DNA of 64,000 nucleotides. It comes from Megamerina dolium. Taxonomy: Eukaryota; Arthropoda; Insecta; Diptera; Megamerinidae. The notes below the pieces were generated by a model. The model had not been told where the DNA came from. It did no database searches and saw nothing but the letters and a program-made list of their open reading frames with translations. The DNA lies in NCBI GenBank assembly GCA_963854835.1, contig OY978526.1:30679073-30743072 (forward strand), read 5' to 3'. Positions 34,461-49,400 of this stretch are shown here, piece by piece (the stretch's first letter is position 1; the number at the start of each line of letters is the position of its first letter). The position numbers were made by a program, and so were the translations under genes.

Positions 34461-37400
34461 ATGGGCGATGAGGAGAAAAAGGATAAAGTGAAGGTGGATG
34501 ATCGTTTAGAATTTCTATGGAATTATATTATGAAAACGATGCGTCTGAAACAGGAGAAATGGAACAAAATGATAACCACAGTCGATTATAAGGTACCTAC
34601 CCACCTATCTACACTTTTCGCTTTCAATGGTTTTTTTAGACAAATGCAAACTTTCCTCATTTTTTGGTAAATTTTACTTCCGTTTTGTGTGGGGAGCCTA
34701 CAAAAAAATTTGCAAAAAGCAACGGCAACAACAAAAGAGGTTGTTTTTTTTTTTTTTTTGTTTGCATTTCCATTTTCTCCTTTTGTTGGCACAAAGCCGC
34801 TGGTAATTTTAACACGCAACGCGAGAAAAGTAGTAAAATTTTATTGTTAACATTCCGTCACTGATTTTGGATGCTTACCCTTTTGCGTTGAATAAGTTTG
34901 TCAGTTGATTTATTTGTTTTTTAGTTTCTTAGTACATAAATATAACCGAGAAAAATCTCGCTTTAAAACCTCACTTCTTTTTTCTTTAAAAACGGATGTT
35001 GACAATTTTGTTAGGCTTGACTTTATTTATTTTTAATTTTTAATTTTTTTTATTTACTCAAATACAATATTACAATACTACCAATTCACATACTCTACAC
35101 AAGAGAATAAATCCTTGACGAAAATAATATTCAAACCTTTTTATAACCTTCTTTGCGGACATTTATTTTTGTATTTTTACAATCAGTGATTATTTTTAGT
35201 ATCGTTATTGTTGTTCTTCCAAACGGAGGTGAATTAAAGTGAAATCCACTTGAATCTACATCTTTAAATTCATGATATACATGCACTTATTACCTTATTA
35301 CTAACTAACTGTCATAGCACATACCACGCACCATATTTCATTTACTACTACTGAACACATTGGTTACCAATGGTTTTGGAATTTTTAAAAACTTACATCG
35401 AAATACCATATGTGATTAGCAGTTAATAACAAAAATCCAAATTTATACAGATAAGCCTTGGAATACATACATGCTCCTAGGTATATTATATGTACACCAC
35501 AGCAAATGCTGAAACACTTCTAGTTTGGCTTAATTGGTTGGAGACACAATACATAAAATTTAATCATAACTCCATAAAAGCCTTCCTATGAAGCAGAAGC
35601 ACCATTTGCATACAAATGCGTACGCAGCGACATCGATACCGATATTATAGTTACAAGGGCCGTCCCAGAACTACCAGACCTAACAAAGAAAACAACAAAT
35701 TTGGGAAAATTTTTCTTTATATCTCAACATAATCTCCTTTTAGCTGTATACACTTTTCCCAGCGATACCCTGTTTATAGTATGAACTGTCTGGCTCACTA
35801 AAATAGCCATCTACAGCAGACTCCACTACGGTGTTCGTCTTGACAGCTCGTACGACCTCGTTTAAACTCTGACATCCAATATTTTATGGTCGTAAACGAA
35901 GGAGCAGACTCCCCCAGAGTAGAATCTAGTTCGGCTTTAATATTCGTTGGACTGAGACCTTTCAAATGAAAGTATTGAATTACATAACGGTGACGAATTT
36001 TTTCCATGTTTACAAATTCACTGAGGTTGTTAACTTTCCATGGCTCCAAAAGAAATACTAAACAACGTGGAGCCTTGAAACTTAAAACATATATTTCAAA
36101 AGGTTACCACTTTTCACCAAAGTAATTTTTTTCAAACTACTGCCGCTGTCTATATGTCAGGACGGGTAGTTCTGGGACCGACTTCGTACATAAGTTGAAA
36201 TTTTCGTACATTTTCAGTTGCATTCATTGTTGCTAGTTTTATACAATTTTTGCTTAATATAAAAAAAAATTACCCAAATTTTAATGAATCACGGATGTTC
36301 GTGCGAATACATGAAGAAAAATTGGTACATGAATTAAAGCACATTTCCTCGATTAAAGATTCACTAAGAACGCGCAAATCATATGCTTCCTCACTTACCA
36401 ATTCACATTTGTACTTGAATATAATATCATTTTTACATATGACATAAACACCGATTGTAATCAGAGAAAACGCTAAAGCAATTTTACTTTTAATTTAAAT
36501 AAATGCATATTAATGGAACATTCTATAGTACTATATATGTATGTATATTAGCGCCATTTTATGAGTTGCTACATACACAAATTTGCCTCAGTGTACCGAA
36601 CAATGATAATATTATTGTCTATTCTCGCTTAGATTTACCAATTTGTAATTACTTCATATGTACTTGTATATATATAAACGAGTATAGCAATGTATGAATG
36701 CCTCCATTGGGTCACATGTGTTTACTGTGCCATTGCAAATTGCCAAAATTTAATTGGCAGCACCGTTAACGTAGCATAATGTACCCATTAATTGGCCATT
36801 TCATTTGTACAAGAGATGAGAACAAAGAATTTATGTATTTAAATAATTCTGTTATTCTGTTATTATTCCTCCCATCAAATAGGAAATTGTTGTGGGTTTC
36901 CTTAATGAACGTTATCAAGAACGTCTTATCTTCACATTAAATTCGGCAGCTCTTCTCGTGCCCGCATATGATTTTCCTTCGCGACCACGTAGCAAAATTA
37001 TATATTTCGTACGAATGACAGTACCTTCCGAATTGACTCCAGAGAATATGAACGATGTAAGTGAATAATAATCGCAAAGTTCTTTCGACCTGTCTATGTA
37101 TTACCTAAGAATCATCATCATCATCATCATCATTATCATCGATTTGTAGGTACTTATGATTGGAGATTTGTTACCAAATGTCTTGGAAAATCTCTCAGTA
37201 TTATGTGATGATGTCATATTTCCATTGCTGAATAATCCAGTCAATCAAAATGGTTGGACATCGGTGATTGTGAATGATATGAAAACTGAATCACAAGATT
37301 TACGTAATGGCATTGCTCAAATGAAGGGTCTCGTAATGAATCGCACAATTTTGCCACTACCAATATGTATCGATGAAGTTATGGAGAATGCACCACAAAT

Positions 37401-40400
37401 TGCCCAAGGGTAAATGCAATATTCGCCAGGTATGAAGCTCGTAATTTTCTTTCATTTTTACCTTTTCCGTTCCAGTGATCTCACAAAGGTTGACAAACTC
37501 ATGAAACACTCGTTGGAGTTTATGGTTGTAAAATGGCTCGATTCAGTCGAAGATTTAGTTTCGATAAAGGCCCGTGAAAGCATCTATTCCAAGGAGGAGT
37601 TTCCACGCCCTGAGCATTTGTTCACATTTTGGGATACACGACTGGAAAATCTAGAGAACTTGGCCGATCAACTAGGCGATAAACGTATAAAAACAATTGG
37701 CTTTGTACTCGAAAGAGTGAATTCTGTATTTGAGCAGTCCTATCGTAAAATTGTTGAACTTGTACTGGAGGCACTCGCAGAAGCTCGAGATATTACAAAA
37801 TTCTTAACACCAGTGGTCAGTGGGATGTGAAAAACGAAATCAGATATTAAAAGTGCACTAATTGTTTTCCTTTCCAACGATAGAAAAAAGTTGTAGACCG
37901 TTTCGAAACCGGTGACTTGGATGAGAATCGCAAAGATATCCGATTTCTTTTACTCACCGTGGGTCTGCTATGGGGACATTCGAAATATTTTCACACTCTC
38001 GATAACATGACCTTACTATTTCAACTGTTACATAATACACTCATCGAATGTTCTATGCGTACCATCGAGCCGGATGCCATTTTTCAAGGAGACGTCGATG
38101 AGTCTTATCGCAAAGTCACCGTCAATATCGATCATTTGGAATTCTACAGGTTGGTTGTGTGTTTCTCTCTCAACTTTTGACAAAATAATTGCACAACAAT
38201 TTCACCAGAGCTACATACAATGATTGTCGCGCTACTTTGAAGAAATTCAAAATAGGCACCGAATTCAATTCACAAGATTGGACTTGGCATCCCATAACAA
38301 TTTTTGAGCGTTTCGAACGTTACATCGCACGCCTAAAGGTATTGGAAGAATTGTTCGATACCGGACGTGATTTCATCAAATTGGAAAAGGTCATAGTGGG
38401 TGGCTTGAAGGGCCGACAAATTACTAACGCTTTAGAGAAAATACTCGAAGAATATAACAATTATTATCGCGAATGGACCAACATACAATACAATCCGCTT
38501 GATCCGGATGGTGAAAATTCCACGTTTACGGATGATCGTGCAAAATTCAAAGAAAAAACGGACATTCTGGAGCGTAAGGTGGCATTTCAGTTTGAGAAAG
38601 CGCTCGAAGATTCGCACGATCTCATGCTGTGTGGCACGCTACTATTGAGACCAATTATAAAGGCCCAACTGGATCCGCACATGCATATATTGGTTGATGA
38701 CTTTGTTGACGAAATCGAAGCTGTGAAACGAGATTTCAACGTATTCCGTGACATTTACAAGCAACATGGTATTAACGTAAGCATAGAAAGAATACAGTTT
38801 TTCGGTATATACTTACGGTGATGAATTTATGCAAGCAGGCACTGCCGACTGATAGATGTTTTCCTCAAGTATCGGGCGCCATCTCATGGCTTAATAAGTT
38901 GCGCCATAGAATAACATGGATCCATACGGATTATGACCTCTACGATTATCCGTAATGATGCTCAATTGAATATAGTCGATTTTTGTAGCATATTTATTTC
39001 AGACTTTTTGACAACGAGTACGGACAACACACTTTGGAAATTTACAAGCAAATGTTGGACGAAATAGATGAACTGAAAATGGAAATACTACAAAACTGGA
39101 TCGCAACTGTGAAGCAACAAATTAAAGATGGCATGAATCACACACTTCTGGCCAAAGATAAAAACGGGAATCTGTTTGTTAACTTTACGATTGACTTACA
39201 GGACGCCCTCAAAGACATTAAGAACTTGCGCATTATGAAAAGTGAAATACCTGACGATTTATTGGAATTCTACGAGAGGGACAACGAACTTTGGGTAAGT
39301 TTGTTTCTATTCGTACTACAGGTTACAAAAAACCACTGCCTTTATGCTCTATATTCTCTTTCGATGCAGGAGGCTCGTGTTAAACTGATGCGCATCGCCG
39401 AATGGTACAACGATACATATGCACGCTCCAAAGAAAGCGAAAAGGGTCTAATCAATGCTGAATTGACATTGATCGAAAGTAAAATGCAGCCGTTAATTGA
39501 CACAGTCCAATGGATATCATTTGGTATACATGTTGCAACTTGTTCATTACGCATCGATTTGATGCAATGATCTGTGGTCTTATTTTCAGATCAAACTTTC
39601 ATCAATAAGGTATTCAATAAAATAAACTACTTGTATAAGCGCCTGGTACAGTGTCAAGCTAATCTGGATGCTATTAAACAAAGCATCAATTCGTGGGGCA
39701 AAATTCCACTCTACCAGCGTAAGGACAACAATCCGAAGGCTCTGCTTGAAACGAATCCACGTGAAGAGATCATCAATAATCGATTGAGAAAAGCGAATGC
39801 CACAAAGCAACTGATTGATCGTCTGATGTATGAAAATGTTAAATTATTCTTCGACATCCCACACAGATATGACCTGGATGATGAAGATGCACCGGAGGAA
39901 GAACATGTTGTTGATATTGAACCTCCAAAATCGCTGGCCAAGTTGATAAGAGAATCCAAAACCATTGTACAAGGAGAGGATTCCGAAGACAATGAAGTGG
40001 AATCTGAAGAGGAAGTAATCTATTGTATACGAAATCTAAATAAATTTTTGTAGCTAATCATTTGCGCTTCCTCATCACACAGTTAATAACACCCACTCAC
40101 AGATACGAACTTTTACAAACGCTCAGCGAAGAGGAACGAGACCTTTTCCGCCAATATGAGCTCTATGTAGATCAACAAATTGCCGAACGATTATTAGATG
40201 CAGTAATTACCAGTGTAACGTATTTGCGAATGGAAGTTGAAAATCGTTACGAAAACGATGCGCCCATATTTGAAATTATGATGGAACTGCAAGAACCACA
40301 AGTCTGCTACTTCCTCAATTTAGATCCGAGTTCAAAAGTCGGTTTTACATATCACATTGAAACCCTTATAGAGGATATGTATAGAATGTTGGGAATGTTG

Positions 40401-43400
40401 CCGCGCGTGGCACAGGATCCACCGGAAACCAAAGATTTTATGGGTAAGCTTCAATTATATTTACTAAAAATTAATTAACTTTGAATTTCAAACAACTCCT
40501 TCGCAACCCAGATGAAATCACTGACAAGGTGGACATACACAAGCATCGCAACGATATCCTGACTAAAGTTAAATATGGCTTGCAATCAATACGTGCTCAC
40601 TCCAAGATATATCTTGATTTTGCATACCTTTGGGTGTGGGATAAACAGCAGTACTTGGCAGAGTTGAAGAAATATGGCCGACCGCTAACATTATCTGAAC
40701 GTGAGGCCGAAGCAGCAGGCGAAGGTGAATTAGAAGGTCTAAAGCCATTAAAAGACGACGCCAATCCTCCATTGAGTATGTACAAAGAACAGGTACACTT
40801 TCATATTGTAGTTTCGAGCAGAACAATTTGTCTCACCTTCATATTTCCTTCACATTATCAGTTGGATAAGTTTATCGCCTTGCAAGCTCAGATCGAAAAA
40901 TGGGAAACACATCAAGATTTCAATGTTTGGCTACGTTTGAACAAACGCGGTTTCAAAAATTCCGTACTTAATCAGGTCTCCAAATGGATTAGCCTCTTCA
41001 AGACCGATCTCATCAATAGAGTCAAAAACTCATTACAGGTACATAACAAACAAACCCAAACACTGATCATGAATTGTACACAGTCTTGCAACACTTTTCT
41101 AGGAATTGGAAGACTTTGTTGAAGAGGCCAATATTGCACTCAAAATTGAGCTCAACAAAGACGACTTTGAGGGCCTGTTGAAGATTTTGTCAGTGCTTAA
41201 TACCATCAATGAAAAACAATTCATTTATGACTATATGTTTGAACCGCTGAGAGAGATTGTCGATTTACTGAAGACATACAACTATGAGTTCAAAGATGTT
41301 GTGCTGTCCCAGGTAAAGAAACCAAAAAAACACAATAACAGAATTCTATATTCAAATGTTTGCTTTTATAGCTGAATGAACTGCCCGATAAATGGTTGAA
41401 GGTGAAGAAACAAGCCGCATCTGTTAAACAAATGATCGCACCCATACAATCGTATCAAGTTGATCTCATCGAGAAGCGCATAATATTGTGCGACAATATG
41501 GCATCGACTTATCGCAAGAAATTCCTTCTGAAGAAGTTCTTTCGTGTTCCATGCTCGAATCCGTATGAGTTAATAGATGAAAGTGATGTAGAAGTTTGTG
41601 CGCTTGAGCAACGTCAACAGTCTCTCAATCAATCGGCTGTACTGTTTGAGCTGCAAGGTCCGGACGCATCCAAAATAGAACGCTGCCGACGTGATCTTCA
41701 GCTGCTTAAGATTATGTGGGATTTCTCAATCACCATTTCGTCTACTATTGAGGATTGGAAGAAAACACCATGGAAGAAAATTGACATCGAAGCCATGGAT
41801 CAGGAGTGCAAAAAATTCGGAAAAGAATTACGTGGCTTGGATAAGGATATGCGTAGTTGGGAACCATATGTGCATATGGAAAATTCACTGAAAAATTTAA
41901 TGACTTCGTTACGTGCCGTCACGGAGTTGCAAAATCCCGCAATACGAGACCGTCACTGGGTGGAATTGATGCAAACGACAAAAGTTAAATTTAGTATGGA
42001 TGACTCGACAACCCTCAAGGATTTGATTGACTTGAATTTACACGAATATGAGGAAGAAGTGAAGAACATTGTTGACAAATCAGTCAAAGAAATGGCAATG
42101 GAGAAAGTCCTAAAAGATCTACAGAATACATGGGCAACCATGGAGTTCGAAACGGAGGTGCATGAACGAACAGGCATAAAGCTGCTGAAGGCCACAGAAG
42201 AAATGATCGAAACATTGGAAGACCATCAAGTGCAGCTGCAAAATATGGCTTCCTCAAAATATGTCGGTTATTTTCAGCAGGAAGTTAACAACTGGCAGAT
42301 AAAACTATCAAATGCCGACCAAATTATCAGTTCATGGTTTGAGGTTCAGCGCAAATGGATGTATTTGGAGAGCATCTTCATTGGCTCTGAAGATATACGA
42401 TCACAACTGCCGGAAGATTCGAAACGTTTCGATTTCATTGATCGCGAATTCAAGTCTCTGCTGGCACAAATGAACAACGACCGCAACGTTGTACGCTCCA
42501 CCAATCGTCCGGGCAGCAAACTCTATGAAACTTTGGAGAATCTACTCAAGCAGCTGTTGCTCTGCGAGAAGGCATTGAATGATTATCTGGAGACAAAGCG
42601 TTTAGCCTATCCACGATTCTATTTTGTGTCATCGGCTGACTTGCTAGATATTCTGTCAAACGGCAACAATCCGAAAATGGTAAGTCGTCATTTGACAAAA
42701 CTATACGACTCACTTGGAAAGCTCAATCTCATTATGGGTACGAAAATGGCCATTGGAATGATAGCCAAGGAGCTGGAGGAATTTGTACCCTTTTTGGATA
42801 ATTGCGATTGCAGTGGTAAAGTTGAAGTTTGGCTAAATCGCGTCACGGATAAAATGCGCGACACACTACGTGATCATTTCCGGCGTGCGGTTATAGCGTA
42901 TGAGGACAAACCGCGTCATGTATGGATTTTCGAATGGCCCGCTCAGCCCGCGCTGGTGACAACTCAAATATGGTGGACTACTGAGACTAATGATGCCTTT
43001 ACAAAAATCCAGCAACGCTACGAGAACGCTCTCAAAGACTACAATAAGAAACAAGTCAATCAGCTGAATAATCTCATCATATTATTGCTCGGCGATCTCA
43101 CACCGGCGGAGCGACAGAAAATCATGACAGTGTGCACCATCGACGTGCACAGTCGCGACGTCGTCTCGAAGATAATAGCCCAGAAAGTGGAGTTAGCCAC
43201 AGCCTTCCAATGGCAAAGTCAGTTGCGACATCGATGGGACTTGAAATTCGACGACTGTTTTGCGAATATTTGCGATGCACAGTTCAAGTACGATTACGAA
43301 TATTTGGGCAATACACCACGATTAGTGATCACACCGCTGACAGATCGTTGTTACATCACGCTAACACAGTCGCTGCATTTGGTTATGGGAGGAGCTCCAG

Positions 43401-46400
43401 CGGGTCCGGCTGGTACGGGAAAAACTGAAACCACTAAGGACTTAGGAAGAGCCCTTGGCATGATGGTGTACGTCTTTAACTGCTCCGAACAAATGGACTA
43501 CAAATCGTGCGGTAATATTCACAAGGGTCTGGCACAGACTGGCGCCTGGGGTTGCTTTGATGAATTCAATCGCATTTCAGTTGAGGTATTGTCAGTAGTT
43601 GCTGTACAAGTAAAGTGCATTCAAGACGCCATTAAGGTATCAGCATATATTTTCTCATTCATATACTCTCTGTCCTCGGCTAAAATATAACCATTCGTTC
43701 ACTAGGCGAAGAAAATTGTGTTCAACTTTCTAGGTGAAATCATTTCCCTTCGCCCCACCGTCGGTATGTTCATCACCATGAATCCTGGTTATGCCGGACG
43801 TGCCGAACTTCCAGAAAATTTAAAAGCACTTTACCGTCCATGCGCCATGGTGGTACCTGATTTTGCCTTAATTTGTGAAATCATGTTGGTGGCGGAAGGC
43901 TTCCAGGAGGCACGTCTGCTGGCACGAAAATTCATTACCCTCTACACACTTTGCAAGGAGCTTTTATCGAAACAGGATCATTATGACTGGGGTTTACGAG
44001 CAATCAAATCAGTGCTCGTGGTAGCCGGTTCGTTAAGGGTAAGCAGCAGCGAATGTTAAATTACTATGTCGCTTCCTATGTAACTTTTGCAATTTCGTCT
44101 TAATTACTCTTTCCACTAATTGACAAAATTTCTGTAAACCAACTACACAACCGCCCACCCATCCATCCAACTATTTGCTTGAAACCAACCAAGTGTCATC
44201 GTATCACACCAGATTTATGTGCATTTACAGCTCTTAATATCATTTGCTCGGTGGCGCACAGCAAATAGTTACATTCATATATACGAGTATTACAGGTACA
44301 TCTACGAGCAGAGTTCAAAGGTTGTCATTTCTTCTGTAGTTTTATTTCTTTCGGGATCGAAAGTGCACACAGAACACAGAAGATTAATTCATGCACTACG
44401 AACGAACATACAGAATGTTTTGCACAGATAATTCTTAGCATTCGTATTGTATTTTATGTTGTCTATTTGTAAATCGTATTCCAGATAAGTTAGTGCAATT
44501 TTGCAGCATAATTTTAATTAAAACTTTCACATGATTGGTAATGTAATGCTTAGAAGCATCCTCGTACTCTGCGGTGGAATAGGGGAAGTATGCCGCCTGT
44601 CGATTTTGTAATGATAAAAATTATTTAAAAACTCATTGACATGTATGAAGCATTCAATTCGATTCAAACTTTCTGTTTCAGCGTGATGATCGCCAACGAC
44701 CAGAAGATCAAGTTCTAATGCGAGCACTGCGTGACTTCAATATACCCAAAATTGTCACCGATGATGTGCCAGTATTCATGGGTCTTATCGGTGACTTGTT
44801 CCCGGCGTTAGATGTACCTCGCAAACGTAATCCGGAATTCGAAGCCATAATTAAAAAATCGGCAGTCGATATGAAATTACAACCAGAGGAGGGTTTCATT
44901 CTGAAGGTGGTGCAACTGGAAGAGCTCTTTGCTGTGCGCCATTCCGTTTTTATTATCGGCTTTGCGGGCACCGGCAAAACGGAGGTGTGGAAAACACTGA
45001 ATAAAACATACGCAAATCAGAAACGCAAGCCCCACTATAATGATCTAAATCCGAAGGCTGTAACCAATGACGAACTCTTCGGAATTGTCAATCCGGCTAC
45101 GAGAGAATGGAAGGATGGCTTATTTTCGATCATTATGCGAGATCAGGCGAATTTAGGTGGCACCGGTCCAAAATGGATTGTCTTAGATGGTGACATTGAT
45201 CCAATGTGGATCGAGAGTTTAAATACGGTAATGGACGATAATAAGGTGTTGACACTTGCCAGCAATGAACGCATTGCTTTGACGAAAGAGATGCGTTTAC
45301 TTTTCGAAATTGCCAATCTAAAAACTGCCACACCTGCCACAGTGTCACGTGCCGGTATACTGTATATCAATCCGCAAGATTTGGGTTGGAATCCGTTTAT
45401 ACAATCTTGGCTCAATACAAGAGCGAATCAGTCGGAGGTGTCCACATTGAATGTACTCTTCGACAAATACATTCCTCCCATGTTGGAAGTATTCAAGAGT
45501 CGCCTCAAGCGAATCACACCAATCTCTGATATTGCCATGCTGCAAATGACATGTTTTCTGCTCGATTGCATGTTGACACCCCAAAATGTGCCGGCCGATT
45601 GTCCGAAAGACTGGTATGAAGTCTACTTTGTCTTCAGCGTGGTCTGGGGATTCGGTTCAACGCTTTTCCAAGATCAGATTATTGATTGGCGTAATGAGTT
45701 TCACAAATGGTTTATCAACGAATTCAAGTCGATCAAATTTCCTCCTTCCGGCAATATATTCTCTTTCTATGTCGATCACGAATCGAAGAAATTTCTACCA
45801 TGGACCAATTTGGTGCCCTCTTTCGAACTCGACCCCGACATACCGCTACAATCGAATCTCGTGCACACGTCCGAAACGACACGTTTGCGTTACTTTATGG
45901 ATGTTCTTATCACTGACAATCACCCCGTTATGCTCATCGGTCCTCCAGGATCGGGCAAGACTATCATAATGAACTCCAAGCTAAATTCATTGCCAACAGA
46001 CAAATACGCCGTGACTAATGTGCCATTCAACTTCTACACTACGTCAGAGATGCTACAACGTATTTTGGAAAAGCCACTCGAGAAGAAGGCTGGACGCAAC
46101 TATGGCCCACAGGGCAACAAGCGCATGCTCTATTTTGTTGACGACATGAACATGCCGGAAGTCGATAAATATGGCACTGTGCAACCGCACACATTGATAC
46201 GCCAATTCATGGACTACCATCATTGGTACGACCGCATCAAGATGACACTACGTGATATACACAGCTGTCAATTCGTGTCCTGTATGAATCCCTCGGCGGG
46301 CTCATTCACAATTAACCCACGTTTGCAGCGCCACTTTTGTTCATTTGCTGTGAAGTAAGTTCCTTGCAAACTGCATGTACATACATCAATTCATTCATTC

Positions 46401-49400
46401 GAACACTTCAATTGTAAATTCTAGTGTGCCCAGTTCGGATGCCTTATTCCATATTTTGAATTCGATACTTTCGCAGCACTTGGCTGCACCACAACAAAAA
46501 TTTGATAAGGCCACAATAAATCTGTGTGGACCGCTAGTACAAACGGCAATTTCATTGCATCAAAAAATCGCGTCGACATTCCTGCCAACTGCCATAAAGT
46601 TTCACTACAATTTCAATTTGCGCGACATTGCAAACATATTTACAGTAAGTATTAGTACATTTTGGGAAGCTCTTCAAATTTATGTGCCACTCGCTACATT
46701 AAGTATTCACCATTATGTATATTCAACTTCTTGATTCTGACTCATCCGGTCGGAGTTCAAGCTGTTTCACATATCCTTTCCACATATTCAATTGTATTTT
46801 GTTGCTGCAACAACTTTTGCACTTAATACGATTATTTATACCGCACATAAACACACACACATACACATAAACTCCAACTTATACGTTACTCTAGTATCAT
46901 TTTGAAGATAATCGACCCTAGAGCGATGACAAATTGAATTTAATCCTTCCATATTTACACAAGTAGCATATGCATGAGAGCGGGTCAAATATTTTTCCGT
47001 AACTCGCATAGCTAATTTTTCGTTATACTAATACTATAACGAAAAATATTTGCCATTCATAGAAGACAGTACTTCTTCGTCAACATGCGTTGATTCTTTT
47101 GCCATAATAATTTGACCCGCCCTAATGCTCATACATCTTCTCACCTGTGTTCCAGGGTGTGCTGTATGCAAATTTCGAAACTTGTCCCAATCCCAATCAA
47201 CTGCTACGCTTGTGGGTGCACGAATGCAGTCGTGTCTATGGTGACAAATTAGTCGACCAAACGGACATCGCCCAATTCCAGAAGCTCATACAAGACATGG
47301 TGCGCAAAGGTATTGAAACATACAGCGATGATGTGGTATTTGCCAAACCACACATTTACTGTCACTTTGCGAAGGGTTTGGCCGATATCAAATATATGCC
47401 CATACCGAATTGGGAGCGTTTGAACAAATTGCTTGAGGAAGCACAGGAGCGCTACAACGACTTTGTGGGTGCCATGAATTTAGTGCTCTTCGACGACGCC
47501 ATGTCGCATGTGTGTCGCATCAGTCGCATAATGGAGTCATCTCGTGGATATGCTCTACTCATCGGTGTCGGTGGCTCCGGCAAACAATCGCTGACTCGGC
47601 TCGCAGCATTTATTTCGTCGCTGGACGTATTTCAGATTCAGCTGACCAAGGATTATGGCATTGGAGATTTAAAATCGAATATAGCAACATTGTATATGAA
47701 ATGTGGTGTGAAGTCGTCGCCATGTTGCTTCCTTATGACCGACTCCGAAGTGGCGAGAGAGCAATTCTTGGTGCTTATCAATGATTTGCTGGCATCTGGT
47801 GATATTCATGAGCTCTTTCCCGACGATGAGGTGGAAAATATAATAAATGCCGTACGCAATGAAGTTAAGCAATTGGGAATTTTCGATAGTCGAGAGAATT
47901 GTTGGAAATATTTCATTGAAAAGGTTCGCAGTCTGCTCAAAGTGGTTCTCTGTTTCTCACCAGTTGGTACAACTCTACGTGTAAGGGCTCGCAAGTTTCC
48001 GGCTCTCGTTAATTGCACTACCATCGATTGGTTCCATGAGTGGCCACGTGAAGCCTTGGAGTCGGTCTCATTCAGATTCCTTAATGAAATTGATGTCCTG
48101 CCAAAAACTCTTTGCAAACCAGTATCCCGCTTCATGGCTTACGTCCACAAAACTGTGAACGATATCTCACAAGTTTATTTGGCCAATGACAAGCGTTACA
48201 ATTACACCACGCCCAAATCATTTCTAGAGCTTATTAGCTTGTATAGCAAGCTGCTGAAGGAGAAAGTCAAAGCAAATCAAGATAGAAGAGTGCGCCTGGA
48301 GAATGGTCTTATAAAATTGGCCAGCTGTTCGAAGGAGGTGGACGCACTGCAAGATGTGCTAAAGGTTCAGGAGGTGGAGTTGAAGATAAAGAACGATGAA
48401 GCCGACAATCTGATTGTAGTCGTAAGTACAGAGAACGAAAAGGTATCGAAGGAGCGTGCTTTCGCCAGCAGAGAGGAGAAAAACGTGCGTCAAATTGAAG
48501 AGGATGTAACAGCGAAAGCGAAACTCTGCGAAGAGGATTTTCGTAAGGCACAACCAGCACTAATAGCTGCACAGGAGGCTCTAAACACACTGAACAAAAA
48601 CAATCTCACTGAATTGAAATCGTTCGGTTCGCCGCCAGAAGCAGTCGTCAATGTATGCTCCGCTGTGTTAGTTCTTTTTGCACAAAAGGGTAAAATACCC
48701 AAAGATCGCAGTTGGAAAGCGTGTCGCGTCATTATGGGAAATGTAGACAAATTTCTCAACGATTTGGTCAATTACGACAAGAAACACATACACCCTGATA
48801 TCATTAAAGCGCTGCAACCGTATACAACCGATCCCGAATTTAATCCTGAGAAAATTCTCGCTAAATCGTCAGCTGCCGCTGGTCTCTGCTCGTGGGTTAT
48901 CAACATCAATCGCTTCTATGACGTCTACTTGATAGTCGAGCCCAAGGAAAGAGCTCTTGTGGAAGCCGAACAAGAATTACAAGATGCACGCGACAAATTG
49001 ACAGCTCTAAATAATCGACTCAATGAGCTGGAGGAACAATTGAACGTACTGCAAATGGAATACGACGAGGCACTGGCTAAGAAACAAAAGTGCCAAGATG
49101 AAGCCGACAAGACTGCATTCACTATTGATTTGGCTAATCGCTTAATTGGTGGTCTAGCTTCTGAAAAGATACGCTGGACAGAATCGGTGAAGAAGTAAGT
49201 GCGCATAAAATTAGCTGATCATTGAACTTCTCAATTCACTGTACCTTTCCTTCTACTTGTAGCCTGAAGAACAGTCAGATTACACTGCCAGGTGATATAC
49301 TACTTATATCGTGTTTCATTTCATATGTCGGTTGCTTTACACGGCCCTACCGGATTGAATTGCAAACGAAACTTTGGCTGCCAACTTTCAAGGCCAGTGA

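Noticed and set aside
40083..40102. Alternative acceptor at 40102 for dynein exon 11
   Set aside because: It would need a donor in another phase than GAA|GTAATC at 40014. The acceptor at 40082 keeps the frame. cDNA would settle it.
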